A stretch of 64,000 nt of DNA from Loxodes magnus (Eukaryota > Ciliophora > Karyorelictea > Loxodida > Loxodidae): positions 70,001 to 134,000 of the forward strand of contig CAMPDV010000122.1 of the NCBI GenBank assembly GCA_946699065.1. Reading direction: 5' to 3'. The notes beneath the pieces were generated by a model. That model worked only from the letters and a program-made list of their open reading frames with translations. It did not search any database and was not told where the DNA came from. Every line of letters begins with the position of its first letter. Position 1 is the stretch's first letter. Both the position numbers and the translations under genes were made by a program. Below, in pieces: positions 1 through 12,290 of the stretch.

Positions 1-139
<139 letters not shown>

Positions 140-545
140 GATTATTATAGAGCTCGTAGCACCTCGTTGATGCACAGCTCTTTCAGTATTAATATTTAAT
201 ATTAAAAAAAGTGTTCTCAAAAGCTTGATTTTATTCTATTCATCCAAAGAGTCATTTCAGTTTCACCTAATGGGGAAAATTCTTATTAAAAATTATTCTT
301 AAATCTTGAGTCAAATACTTCAGACTTCTTGAATAAGGTCCAAATAAGAATTAGTAATTAGTCATTAGCAGGCACGTCAGCCAAGCTTTCATATTTTCAA
401 GAGAGAACACTCGGGTAAGTTAGGCTTGTTTCTTCTGAGCTTGTTCATCCTTCCCCATGGTGGCATCTAGTGCGAGATTACTCGCAATGCAGTATACACT
501 GCACCAGATTACCTACTAGTTTGACTGACGCGGCCGACATTCATT
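140..545 (-). mobile_element. SINE-like element A, copy 1
   Basis: Non-coding element of about 400 bp on the minus strand. Its 3' end is the shared hairpin (149-181) plus the (TTTA)n tail. Its 5' part (about 400-535) is clearly richer in GC than the surroundings and contains two adjacent perfect 5-bp hairpins with 4-nt loops, GCGAG/CTCGC and GCAGT/ACTGC. Relatives: 22,792-23,198 (duplicate), 43,085-43,400 (opposite strand, 5' truncated) and 3,063-3,207 (head only, inverted). No reading frame is evident. I infer retrotransposition by a LINE partner from the shared 3' end. Confidence 0.7.
149..181 (-). repeat. Shared 3' hairpin H1 (element A)
   Basis: Outer stem AGAGC/GCTCT; the inner stem is weakened to GCA/TGC around the TCGTT loop region. 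It ends element A and abuts the AAAT tail. Seven other full copies occur in the window. Confidence 0.8.
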
Positions 546-1289
546 TTATATTATATATTAATAAATTTTATTCTTGATTATATTTTATATTCAATTATTA
601 AAAATTTTACTGTAAATAAATAAAAGAAAAATATTAATAAAATCTGTAGTTTTTAATATGCTAAAATAATTTTTTTAAATAACCTATATTAATTCTAATA
701 AAATATTAGTTTAATATTAAAAAATTGTTAAATAATTTAAGTTCTAAAATTATATTATATTATATTTTAATTTTTAAAAGCTGTACAAGATAGTTTTTTA
801 ATATATAAAAATATTTCTACAAATATATCATTTTATTATTTTTAGTAATTGAAAATCAATAAATATCATAATTATTTATATTAAGTTTTCATTATTTTTA
901 GTTCATTTTTTTTAATTATAATTATTTAATTTAGAAATGAGTTGCTTGGCTTTTTAAATAAAAATTTATTTTTTTGATAATTAAACTTTAAAAACTATTT
1001 TTAACTTTTTTAATTTTTAAATTTTGTAAATAGCACATTTAATATATCTTAGGATAAATCTTAAATATTAAAATTTTAAATTTCTTTTTTTATTAGCTTT
1101 AAACTCAAATTTATTTTTATTAATAATTTAAAATTTAAGCTTAATTATTTTTTATTTTTTTATTTTTATAAATTAATAAATTATTTATGCTTTATTTATT
1201 TAATGTTTAATTTAATAAAATATTTATGTCTGAAAGAAATTGTTTTACTTTAATCATCTTAATTAAATCAAAGATAAATTAAAGTTTTC
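546..1289. other. AT-rich spacer
   Basis: Long runs of A and T with almost no G or C. I see no motif, hairpin or convincing reading frame. It separates element A from the coding-like block at 1,290-2,230. Confidence 0.6.
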
Positions 1290-2230
1290 TATTGCAAAGG
1301 AATTGCAATCTCATACAGAAAAAAACAGTTTATACTTTATTATGCTTCAAAAAATGTTTAGGACATACATTTTTTGTAAGATTGAAAACTCGGGATTCTC
1401 CAGATTTTTGATTCACATCTACTCTCTGTGTTCAATTAATCTATTCACTTTTTTGACGTTCCAGTTTGGCTACAGAACAATATGTTAATTTATTTTTAGT
1501 TTATCTTTCAAAATGGTCTTAATTTTTCTTTCTGACTCTTTTTCACGGTACTAATCTTTTCAATAATTTCTTTATAAAACTTAAATTTCTAACAAATCCT
1601 AAAGAGATATGAGCAACTTACGCAGTATTAAAATTTCTTCTTGACAACTTTAAAACACCTTTTACTGATGGATAAGGATTGCTTCCTTTTATATTTCTAC
1701 TTTTTGCGAATATTCCTTTTGCTCTTTTTGTCGCGCGTTTCAGAGCTTTAAGTTATCGTGCTAATTCTTTACTTTTTCGTCAAGTTAGGCAATTTATTTG
1801 CTCTAGTCCCATTAGATAATTCAAAAACATCTATTTCTCTTTCTTAAATCATCAGTCTCGATTAACTCTATATAATTTTTTGGTTCAGTTTTCGATTTAT
1901 TTTTTGATTCTTTCAATTTAGACCTTTTTCTGAAGATTGAATTTCATCAGTATTAGATAGCTAATGTTTATTGTCTTTATCCAAAGTATAATTTATACAC
2001 TGTCTAGATTTTACATTTTCTTTTATTGCTTTGGTTTCTCTGTCATATTTGAAATTCAGGGATTTATTTCCGTACCTTTCCTATCTTTATGATTTATGGA
2101 TTTGAACTTTATAAGAAGATGTCGGTTTAAGAGGGCGTAAATTGAAGTATTTCTGCTTCTGATTTTCATTCCTGTTTTGGTAAGCGTTGCAAAAGTTCTT
2201 CTTTTAGCATTCTACCTTTTTCTTTCTTTT
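1290..2230 (-). CDS. Coding-like region, unidentified coiled-coil protein
   Basis: This block has visibly more G and C than the AT-only flanks and, read on the minus strand with the all-sense code, gives Lys/Glu/Gln-rich protein. One stretch (about 1,560-1,800) reads like a coiled coil, with phrases such as IAQLDEKVKNQHDNLKL followed by spaced Leu/Ile. Another frame gives equally smooth protein nearer 1,900-2,230, so there may be frameshifts and I cannot fix start or stop. The block lies between two oppositely oriented element-A heads (400-535 and 3,063-3,207). I do not recognise a family. Coordinates bound the coding-like composition only. Confidence 0.3.
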
Positions 2231-3062
2231 ATACAATTTTAGAATATTAAAATAATACTCAGTAACATTATAAGTAATTAAATATATAAAAAATAATAAA
2301 AATTGCTTTTAAAAATACAGATGGTACAATAATTAAAATTTTATATTCTATTTATATAGAGATAAACTTACTTTTTTGATAATGAAATATAATCATAATT
2401 AATATAAATTCTATTAATTATAAATATTAGTAAAATTATTTAAACAATTACATTTTATTTATTAGAATTAATTTATTATTTATTATTCTAATATCAATTA
2501 TAAAAATAATTTACTAAGTATTTTAATTTCTAATATGTTAACTTTAATTTTGTGCTATTTTATACTTAAATCCATAAAGTATTTAACTTTTTATTTAGTT
2601 TTAGTTAAATTATTAATTAATTAATCATTAATATAATTCGCCCTTCTGCTTGTATGTAAAATTTGAATTGCTAGTATATTTATTTCTTCTTCTAACTTCT
2701 TCCTGTCTTGGATTTAATATAAAACCTTGTTTCTTTCTCAGATTTTTCTAGTTCATGAGAGATAAACTTAAGTATCTGCTTCTTTAAATTCCTATAAGTT
2801 AATTTAAATACTTAATATATATTTTAGTTTAATTTTAATTTGCTATCATCATTAAAATAAAAGATTAATAACATTAAATTGTATTACTTCAGAAAAATGT
2901 AAACAAATAATTAAATTTAAATGTTTAATTTTAAATTTTTCACTTTTAAAATTATTTAGATAAATAGATATAAACATAATTTGGTAATAAACATATCCAT
3001 ATACTAATATTAAGACTATTATATCATTTAAAATATGCATGAAGTCATAATTTTCAAATTCG
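2231..3062. other. AT-rich spacer
   Basis: Nothing recognisable apart from a short C/T-rich patch at 2,640-2,770. No repeat motif or hairpin found. Confidence 0.55.
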
Positions 3063-3207
3063 TAGGTAATCTGGAAAAGTGAATAACTGCATTGCGAGTA
3101 ATCTCACATTAGACGCCATCACGAATAAGAGTGGACAAGCTCAAAAGAGATATGCCTAACATGTTAGAAAGCTCTCGCTAACAGTTGAAGTTTTGACTGA
3201 CGATGTT
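3063..3207 (+). mobile_element. Element A head fragment, inverted relative to copy at 140-545
   Basis: Matches the reverse complement of about 395-510: shared blocks include aggtaatctgg, gcattgcgagtaatctc, gacgccatcac and gacaagctcaaaa, with substitutions and a different spacer where the second small hairpin sits. The shared 3' hairpin is absent, so only the element head is present. With 400-510 it forms an inverted pair around 2.5 kb of AT-rich DNA. Confidence 0.7.
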
Positions 3208-4824
3208 TAAATATTTTATTTTTATATGAATTTTATTTTTAGAAAGACTATGTATTTGCAACAAAATATTAAATAATATTTTAATAAGAAGATTCCAAAT
3301 ATGGAGAAGCTTAGGTGTTTCATTTGATAATATACTAAGACAAAAAGAATAATTAGAAAATGTAAATGAAAATAAATAGTAAATTCGTGACAAAGCTATT
3401 AAAGGTAAAGTCACATTAATAATTTCTGTTTATAAAAATATTGGTTATAAACTTATAGTATAAAAACAATATAAACTTAGCTTGATAATAATATTATAGT
3501 TAGTCTAATGTCTTTCATATAAATTTTTTAATTAGTTTGATTTAAGATCTTAATTACCTATATTAGTTTATTTATAACTTTATATATTATTATTAATTTA
3601 TAATTGATATTGAGCTTAGATATATGTTGAATAATAATAGTTTTTATATGAGTTTAATGAAAATTATAATCAGAATAACTTAATAAAAAATTAATATAAA
3701 TAAAGCAAGATAGTAGAAACTAAAGATTGCAAATATGCTTAAACTTTATAAATGTGTCGATAATTTCTATGAATTGTGAATATTACTAATAAATTTCATA
3801 AATTAAGTAAATTATTTTTAATAAAATTTGATGTCTTAAAAATAAAAATTATTAATAAAAATAAGACAATATTACAATAAATAAAATTTTAATTTATTTT
3901 TATAATTTTATCTTTACTTTATGCATAACTTCTATTTATTTACCATTCATTTTTGTCAATAATTACTTCCATCTTTTAACTAGGTATAATTTTTATGCTT
4001 TTTAATTACAAGTTTATTTTTGTTTTTTGCTACAATTGTTATCACTCCAACCTTTTTAAATAATTGTTTAAATCTTTAATTCGAAAGATAATTCTTTTGG
4101 GGTATTATACAATTAGTTAAGTTGTTAGCAAAAGATACAACTTTACTTTTTGTTTGTAAATGATTAAATTCTTTATAAAAATTCTTTTATTCTTATTTTT
4201 TATCTTTACTATTCTATTTATATCTCACCTTTCATTAAGTTTATTAAAAGTTTGCCAATCAAACTTTTACTTCATTTAATCTTACAATTTATTACTTATT
4301 TACAACTATTTCCTTATCAAAATAACAGCTCATCAAACTGAGATAACACTAAATTTAAGATTTACAGCCTTTTAAATCATAGATAACCTAACAATCATAC
4401 CTTAAATTACTTACCTTTATCTCAATAATTAGAGCACATTTTTTAATCATTTCCATAGATCATGAGAGGAGTACATTAATCTGAAAATAAAAGTATTTGT
4501 ACTAATTTTTAGGTAATGTTTGTTTAAATTTTTAATGATTAATTAAGCAAATAAACAGCCTTTAATTAAAAATTAAGTAACTCTAAATTTATAGTAAAAT
4601 CTTTAATACAAAATTTAGTTGAAAAGCTTTTACACATCTAATTGATTAAAAAATTAAAAAAAGAAGACAAAATATAAGAAATTAGAAATATTAATTAAAT
4701 AAGCCATGAATAAGTTATGATTAAAGCTAAAAACGATACAATGGAGATTGAATAATCAAATTTAAGCATTAATCAAATATAAAAAAATTAGATAATCAAT
4801 CAAGTAATAAAAGGAAGATCAATT
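3208..4824. other. AT-rich intergenic DNA
   Basis: No motif, strong hairpin or convincing frame. Compositionally close to pure AT with scattered C-rich words around 4,150-4,450. Confidence 0.55.
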
Positions 4825-5124
4825 ATGTGCTGATTCTATATAAAACCAGAAATACAAATTAAAATTAAAATTATTGGAGATACAAAAAATTTCATAAAAG
4901 CAAAAATAAAAAATTTCTTAAAAAACCTTTCTTATATTTATTATGTGTCTGAAGGTTATCCATAGAGGAAAAAATGATTGGTGGAGCTAATTACTCTAGC
5001 AAATAATATTACAATCAAAAAAGTAGAACAAAGCAAATGTTTGGAAAAGACAGAGATTCGAATAAAATACTAACGGTAAAGAAAGGGTAGATTAGCAGCC
5101 TAAGATATGTAATAAAGAATATGA
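4825..5124 (+). CDS. Possible small Alba-like nucleic-acid-binding protein, copy 1
   Basis: The frame from ATG 4,825 to TGA 5,122-5,124 gives 99 residues, about the size of an Alba domain. The N-terminal half reads IKIIGDTKNFIKAKIKNFL, resembling the first strand and helix of Alba proteins. A later GYPQRKKW, a helix LVELITLANN and TIKKVEQ sit where the family's second helix and strand would be. It needs TGA as Trp at codon 3 and in the KKW, and TAG as Gln. The resemblance is by eye only: conserved Alba positions are not all present, and other frames here are also open. It lies just 3' of AT-rich DNA and head-on towards the LINE-1b remnant. The copy at 27,478-27,777 looks unchanged. Confidence 0.27.
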
Positions 5125-5639
5125 ATCTGGAGAAGAAATGAACAATTTCAATGAGTCTTTCAATGATTCTTGAGACTTTTTATAAGATAATAAATAGCAA
5201 GCCAAATAAAGGCAATTTCACATTATTAAATTATTTAATGCTATTATGCTATTATTTATATATTTATCTTATATATTTACTGTTTAAGTTTTTTCCTTTA
5301 TTTATAAAAACTATTTACTCACTTTACTAAAAGTTAGATTTATCATTAATATTTAAACTATCCAATTTTTTAAATATAGTTCTCTGAAAGAATAAAGAGA
5401 ATGCCTAAGTTCTAATATAGTGTATATAATAATTTAAAAATAAGTTTATTTTTTATTCATCAAACTTTAATTAATCAAACTATTATGAAATCATATAAAC
5501 ATATGGCTCCAAAGAAATAAGTATCTCCTGTGAAAAAAACATTTAATAATACACATAATTTAATTAATTAGTTTTATATGCTATAATTGGAAGATTAGAA
5601 GCTAAAAAAAGAAGTTTAAAACACAAAATAAATAACTTA
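5125..5639. other. AT-rich spacer
   Basis: No supported gene. It separates the small frame from the LINE-1b 3' remnant; part of it may be the unrecognised 3' end of LINE-1b. Confidence 0.45.
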
Positions 5640-6088
5640 TTCTCTTATGTTTACTATCAAAAAATTGATCGATGAACTGACCTTATAAAAAAAATTAGCT
5701 GGTTTACCCAAATTCATGCTTACACTTTTTGACGTAATCTTGACTGTACATTTTTTTAAAAGAAATAATTTCTTGAAATCAGTGTCCTAATATTTATATT
5801 CCTTCACTCTTTCTATTATCATTTTATTTATATATATTATTTGTCAACTTTGTATTGTCTTTCCATTTCATAGCATTCACTACGTCTTATCTGCAATTTT
5901 CATATTATGATATTAAGATCACTGTTGTAATATTTCAATCATCTCTTGAACTCTGGACTTACCATCATTTAATGTCATCTGCATATGCTAATGCTCCCGT
6001 ATATCATTCCTCTGTATATTATTCTTATTCCATGCTTATGGTTATTCCTACTTTAATTTATCTTAATTAGTTGAGAGTTTATTTATTA
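5640..6088 (-). pseudogene. LINE-1b reverse transcriptase, 3' fragment (catalytic YADD)
   Basis: Minus-strand RT remnant containing the catalytic motif as LAYADDIKW (about 5,966-5,993). With one 1-nt frameshift, thumb-like sequence IADKTQWMLWNGK and IIERVKEYKY follows. These match the corresponding part of LINE-1a (IADKTKWMIW) and LINE-3 (VDKTKWMLWN, ERVKEFKYLGHWI), so all three belong to one family. Its upstream half, with motif A, lies 3 kb away at about 9,010-9,650; LINE-1a sits between them with its tail at the junction. The frameshift and the interruption make it inactive. Confidence 0.8.
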
Positions 6089-6111
6089 TATAAATAAATA
6101 AATTTGATTAT

Positions 6112-6144
6112 AGAGCGCGTAGCACCTCGTTGGTGCGCAGCTCT
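6112..6144 (-). repeat. Shared 3' hairpin H2 (LINE-1a)
   Basis: AGAGC/GCTCT outer stem, a small internal loop, then GCACC/GGTGC inner stem around TCGTT. This is the best-formed copy and marks the exact 3' end of an element that encodes RT. Confidence 0.85.
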
Positions 6145-6149
6145 TTAAT

Positions 6150-8790
6150 AAATGTTTCAATACATGTCTATTTCTTCAAGTAAGCCTTCAGGTAATAAAA
6201 ATTCTTCTCTTATTAGTTCCATATCTTCATCATTTTCTTCTTCAATATCTCTTGTTCTTCTGTCTTCTATCTATCTACGTTTTATTGATTCTTTGTTACA
6301 AGCGTCCATTATTTTTTTTACATACTTTGCTAATTTTCGTTTCTAATTCTTTTCTTCTTAATCAAGCTTTTATAAACTCATAAAAACTATCCTTTTCCTG
6401 CTCTATAATATTTTCCTATTTATTTTTTTCATTCAATTTTCTTTTCTAAGTATCCTTTTTTTCTTTTTTCTAATATGTTTTTGATATAATCTTTTATTAT
6501 CAAGTCAGTTTTAGCTCTTTTTTACTCTTCTTAGGTTCTAATGAATTTTTCGAATTTTGCCGTACCTCATATTATATCAAATAGTTCCATTCCTTGTCTT
6601 TCTACTCCTATTGTTCTTAACTTTCTAATACATATTTATCTACTTTCTTTGTATTCTGAGCATTTTTCTATGATATGCCTTTCGTTTTCTCTTGCATCAT
6701 TACAGAAAGGGCATTTGCTTGTCGCAACTAGGTGTCTTTCTTTTAAACAATCCTGACTCCCATTACATCTCGTTCTTATTCTAAATATGTAGCATTCTTC
6801 TTCTTTTCTATTTTTATTGTATCTCAGGTAGTTGGGTGGTCCTACTACATATTCATCAAATCATGTTTTTCTATACTGTAGAGTTGTTATCATTTACTCC
6901 ATTATTTCTCTATCTTCTATGTATACTCTATGTTCTCAAATTGCACGATTAATGTTTTTCTTCCCTTTTTGATTATTATTACCATCATCTATAAATATAT
7001 TTTTGTCTTCAATTTTTAATTCTAATTTTATTGTCGTGCAGTATTGTTCAAAAATAAAGTTCTCTTCTTTACTTAGGTCGAAAATTAATCCATCTACTGT
7101 TTTTCCTTAGTTACCTATTAGTCTGCCTCTTAATCTCAGCATTTTCTGCCATAGGTAATGTTTAAATTTCATAAACTGTAACTCGTATTCTAGCATCTCA
7201 TTTTACACTTAGAAAGGGGCATCTATGATTGCTCGTAAAGATCTTCTCTATATTATTTCTAATTGTTCCATCACTTATTTTCCTACAAATTATTCACAAT
7301 ATGGGATAACTTCTGTCCCATAGCTGAATACTGAGCTTACGAACGTTTTTATCATTATACCTGCGTTATATGGTGTTAATCCCTTATTCATTGTTATTTT
7401 ACCCAGTATTCATGTTTACATCTTTTATGCTGCTTCTAGTCTGTTCTCCATGTGTTTTTCAAAGCTGATGGTTTCTTCTATTATATGCCCTAAGTACTAA
7501 AAGGACGTTACTCTTTCGATTCTTAAGTTTCCCACCTCAATAGTATTGCCTATATTTTCTCAGTTTCTATTTTCTGCTGCTTTTCATATCATTCATTTTG
7601 TTTTATCTGCAATTTCCAGTTTGTATTTTTCTGCCCATGAGGTTAAATTTTTGATTACTTCCTCTAATTATTCTCATTCACTTATTAAGGCTAGGTCATC
7701 TGCATATGCAAAACATCCTGCATATATTTCTTGTGTTCATCCCTCTTAGTTTTTAAAGTCTATCGTAATTCCTAGCTTTTAATCTTCCAAGCTATGGAGA
7801 AGTCTTGCTATTATTAAGTTAAATAGTCTTGGCGATGTTATGCTTCCCTGTTTTAGTCCTTTATTTGTCGCGAATGATTTTGCTATTTATTCATTGAATT
7901 TAAGTTTAATTTCTTCTTCACAGTAGAAGTTTGCTAGGAGTTTAATTATCTATTCCGGTACTTTTAGATCGTTTAGGATTTATCATATATCTTTTCTTTG
8001 CACCGAGTCGTACGCTTTCTTAATATCAACAAATATTACGAAAACATCTTTTTTGTTCCGTATTGATCATTCCTATACTGTTCTTAGGTTGAAAATTTAT
8101 AGTGAGCATGATTTTCCTTTTTTAAAGCCATATTAATATTCGCTTTCATCGTTATGCAGATATCCTTATAGTTGTTAGAAAATTCATGCATCTACTATTT
8201 TTAAAGCATGATTCAGTAAAGAGATTGGTCTATAATCCATCGGGTTCATCTGTCCTCCTTTTTTGTATATTAATATTATGTATTATTATTTCATCTCTTA
8301 AGGTATTACTCCCTCTTAAATCATCTTAACTATCATTTTACATGTTACTTCTGTTAGTTTTTTCCCACCTGCTAATATTGTGCCTACTTGTATTTCATCA
8401 GGTCCTGCTGCTTTTCATTTCGCCAATTAGTTGATGATTTCTCAAATTTCATATTCGTTTACCACTATTTATCTCTTGTTTAAGAATTTAGTTGGTAGCG
8501 TATTATCGCCATCTTCATACAGTTTCTACCATTCATCCCTGAAAGTATTAACATCTTCTTTTAATAAGGGTACTCATTAATTATTTTTTCTATTAAGTAA
8601 GCTTTTTAGTTTCTTCCACATATCTGTTAGACTTCCTTTATTTACATTGTCCATAAATAGGTTTAGTTAGTTTCTTTTATCTTTTTTTCTTGATTAAATG
8701 TATTCTTATCTTACTCTTTGGTATTCTCTTTGATTCTCAATTTATTGATTTTCATTTATTTGTTCTCTGTTCTTTACCCTTTATTTTAAT
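6150..8790 (-). CDS. LINE-1a reverse transcriptase
   Basis: Synthesises cDNA at a nicked target. I read one frame without interruption from about 8,790 to 6,400 (TAA/TAG as Gln, TGA as Trp). In order: a basic linker; AKWKAAGPDE (finger); MDYRPISLL; YGFKKGKSC; motif A FVDIKKAYDS; motif B GLKQGSITSPRLFN; motif C CFAYADDLAL; thumb with YLGHI; and a C-terminal knuckle CPFCNDARENERHIIEKC (about 6,665-6,720). All catalytic Asp are present. Upstream of 8,790 the best frame changes (HRLINDERKRYKKEF...), suggesting one frameshift. Near 6,150-6,400 the frame is ambiguous; one frame gives an acidic tail ending at TGA about 25 bases before the hairpin. No ATG is assigned. This is the least damaged RT in the window. 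Confidence 0.85.
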
Positions 8791-9009
8791 TGTTTGCTGC
8801 ATTTTCTAAAGATTTTATTACACTATTTTGTTGTTTCTGAATATTTATATATCTTAGAGTTTTATGTTTTGAATTTTCCACATACTATTTAAACTCCTTC
8901 TTATATCTTTTTCTTTCATCATTTATAAGTCTATGTGCCGTTTAGGTTATCAATTTCATCTTCTTAGAGATTTTCTTGTATAAATCTTTCAAATTTTTCT
9001 TATATCTCT

Positions 9010-10950
9010 TTTTTCTTTAATATAATATTGAATAACCTTAGTGAACATAAGCTACCTAATTTAACTTCTTTCCTCTTTTAAAACTGTTCTGATATTAAGT
9101 CATTTATTTTTATCTTTTTTTCTTCTCAGTAAGGAGCTTGATTATTTGCTTAGGTATTTCAATTTCATTTATTATCTTTAATATATCTTCTCTTATTACT
9201 AAGAAAAAGTTTTTTTAATATCAATAAATATTACTGCTTTTTCTTAATTATTTTACTTATGTCATTCTTGTGCAGTTCTTAGATTGAAGATTTGCTATAA
9301 GCATGATTTATCTTGATTGAAGCCATATTATAATTCATCGTCATAGCTGCTCAAGTATGAGTTTTTTTATCCAAATAATCAGAGATCTATGATTTTACTA
9401 TATGAATTATAAGTGAAATCGTCCTATAATTCATATAGTCTTCCACTTAACCTTTTTTATGAAATAGTATAATAAAGGTTCTTTTTATTCTGCTTGGCAT
9501 AGCTACAGATTGTATTATTTTTTATGTTAATGTTGCAGTTAGGTTAGCAAGCTTATCTCCTCCAGCTCTTATTGTTCCTATTTATATTCCATCAGGTCCT
9601 ACAGCTTTTCATTAGGAGAGCTTTTTATACAGCACCCTAAATCTTCTTTTTAAACCTATATTGTTTATGTGTTCCTGTATTAGTCTGTAATTTTTTGCTG
9701 CCGCTTTTATAGAGCTACTCTCAGCTTTCTTTAAAATTCGGTATATTCTTTTCGTTTTTTAATGTCTATTGTGCGTATTTTATCTACTTTAATTTTTTTA
9801 TATTCCTTTTCAAGTGTTGTTTAAGCTTCCTTAATTAATTTCATCTAGGAAAATATTGAATTGACTTTACCCATCCTTTTTTAGATGCAATCTAAATTTT
9901 CTCCTTACTTCTTATCTCATTTAATATAATTATCAATATATTAGCATCCTTATCTAATTAGATATTTTACTTATTTCACTTACTATTAGAAATGTTTTCT
10001 TAGTTTTATTGTTTCTGCTGTATATTAGTATTTTCTCATTTAATTTGCTATAAATCCACATATCGCTTTGGTCGCTTCTTGTTGGATTTAATTAAATCAT
10101 TTTTCATAGTATGCTTCGCTATCGAAATTTTCGAATTCGCTAAGATCTATTTTCTCGAATCATTCTTTGAATTTCTCTTTAACCTTTTATTGCTTTAATT
10201 TTTTAAAGTTTATCCTTTTAATTTATAGGCTTTTTCGATATTCTTCCGCAATTTTTATCTTTATTTTACCTGGCTAATGATCTCCTATTGGTCTCTATTA
10301 ATAAAATATTGAGCTGATAATGCTAGGAAATATATACTGTTTCGTTAAGAAGTATTCTATTTTGAATTTTCCTTTCCCTTATGTTGAAGGTTGTATCTTG
10401 ATTTGTATATTTATATTCTAAAAGATAATATTTCATCAAGTTAAATAAGTATTAGCCTGCATTATTATGCTCATACGGTAAAAATTGGGGAATATGCGCA
10501 TTAAATCCCCTAATATTAAAATTTATAATTCTTTGCTGCTTGCTGCATGCTTTTATTTTGTATTATTGTAGACTTTCATAAAAGGGTATTAGTTAATCAG
10601 ATCCGGATCTTGTAGTGCTGAATACGTTTTTCAATGCTAGCCTATCATGATCATCAAGTGTTACACTATTTAATCTTCCTCTAAAATAATTCTGCTTGAT
10701 TGAGATTCACTATATCTAATACTTTGGTTCTGCTGATAATTCCATCTTATATATAAAATGATACTCCTTTGTAGTTTTTTGTGCTCAATTTTATTATAGC
10801 TCTGATTCCGTATATATAAGGATCTTCATCAGTTTGATCCGCAAATATTTCTTAAATTGGCATAATTTCTAACTTCTTTTCATACATAAAATTGTTCAAT
10901 TCTTATTTGATTTTATTTATTCTGACATTTGCTGTGCCTATGTTTAATTC
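9010..10950 (-). pseudogene. LINE-1b endonuclease and N-terminal RT, degraded
   Basis: The RT half shows AVGPDG (about 9,585-9,605), the block before motif A and a degenerate motif A near 9,190 (DIKK equivalent), each aligning with LINE-1a by eye. Upstream, about 10,480-10,520, FNAHIPQ is the apurinic-endonuclease GDFNAHI motif with the Asp apparently lost through a 1-nt change. IYGIRAIIKLSTKNYKGVSFYI upstream fits the endonuclease N-terminal half only loosely. Frames change several times, so no continuous protein is possible. Confidence 0.65.
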
Positions 10951-11479
10951 TGTCTATTTTATTTATTAGTATTTCCTTTTACTTCCTATTTTTCTTGATC
11001 CTCCTATCCTGGATTAATAGTTCCTCTTCTTTAATAGCATGAAAACCAAATCATTCTAATGTTTATTATTTTTCTGTACTTATGTCTTCATTTTTTACTC
11101 GATACTATCTTCCTTGCCATTATATATTTTTTCTATCTTTTTTGAGACAGTGTTGTATTTATGCATACTTCCTTCCTGTCGCTTCTTTCTATCTGTTTCA
11201 GTTTTTTTACCATATTTCCTATTTTAATTTCTGCTTTTTGTGACATTGATAGTTTCGTCTCAGTTTTATTTATTTAATTTTTAAGTTAAGTATCTATTTT
11301 AGTCGATCTCTTTTAAAGTAATTTTAGTATTGCTTAAACTTGTTGTCTTTACTAGAAATAAAAAGTGGTATTTTATTTGAAAGTTAATCCTCTTCAGTTT
11401 TCTTCACCTTCTTTTCCTTCACGATCTGTTTCTCTTTATAGTAAGGCATTTTATTCCTGATTTCCGAATGCATCAACTT

Positions 11480-12290
11480 GGTATTTTACTTCTTTAACAT
11501 TTTTAATTACTTCCTTTATAGCCTTTTTTCTTAAATATTAATTTGTGCTATGTCCTTTTCGGTTACAGTCCATACATTTTCAAATTGATGGATGACTCAA
11601 GTAAGTGCTTATACCTCCTTCGTCTAACTTATATAGTATACTTTCTGCATCTTTAATCTCCTTCAATCCTAAATAATTTTTCGTTTTCCCATTGGCTCAC
11701 GTTGTACCTTTTACGGTTCCGATCTCTGTATATACTATTTTTCTGTACTGCTATAGATGTGTTTCTACCTGGCTAAAACTAAAATATATGTTAAGTGTTC
11801 AATGAATCAGATAGCTCTTAATGTATTGAATTCCTCTATATTTCTTTGCTCTATTGGTACTACAAAATTTCTACACTTCAGAGCTTAATTATTTACGAAT
11901 TGTATGAGTGTTTCCTTATTTTTGAATCATACAATAATTATTCCTGTCTGAAAGATTTTCACACTCTCAATACTTTTATCATGTTCTTATTTCAGATATT
12001 TGAGAAATGCTTGAATGATATCATCTCTTGCCTTTCTGCTGAACTGGGTCTTTGGTTGTAGTAATTTTCTTCTAAAAATTGATTGAAATAGGTAACTCCT
12101 ACTCTTTTAGCAGTTTTGAGCTGCATATTCTCTTCCTCATTTTATGGCCTTTGCTCGTTCTTTTCTTCTTCCATTATAGTGATTCGCACAGAGCTGAGAT
12201 CTGATTTGATGTTCTAAATTACCTACTTTTCTAATAGGTTGCTTAGTTTTAACATTCCCATCCTTTTTTTTGTGCCTTCCCTCCTAGTTG
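11480..12290 (-). pseudogene. LINE-1b ORF1 (gag-like, zinc knuckle)
   Basis: ORF1 proteins of LINEs bind the element RNA. From 12,290 the frame reads basic protein (HYNGRRKERAKAIKWGREYA), then a globular segment (ARDDIIQAFLKYLKQEHDK ... VKIFQTGIIIVWFKNKETL) that could be an RRM-like fold. A frameshift near 11,790 leads to a second segment ending in CMDCNRKGHSTNQY, a CCHC knuckle whose last Cys is replaced by Tyr. The same lesions occur in copy 2, so they predate the duplication. The start codon is not identified. Confidence 0.65.

Larger units (their letters stand above)
6089..9010 (-). mobile_element. LINE-1a, nested non-LTR retrotransposon, copy 1
   Basis: About 2.9 kb on the minus strand, inserted within the RT gene of LINE-1b. 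The 3' end (low coordinate) is the shared hairpin at 6,112-6,144 followed by TTTA-like repeats. The body encodes a reverse transcriptase with a C-terminal zinc knuckle. I find no endonuclease, so the copy is probably 5' truncated. I placed the 5' border at about 9,010 by aligning LINE-1b on both sides against LINE-1a itself; it may be off by a few tens of bases. I could not identify a target-site duplication. Confidence 0.82.

Noticed and set aside
400..3207. Element A inverted pair as terminal inverted repeats of a DNA transposon
   Set aside because: The repeat is not at matching outer ends, one copy has the retroelement hairpin and tail, and no transposase signature is readable between them.
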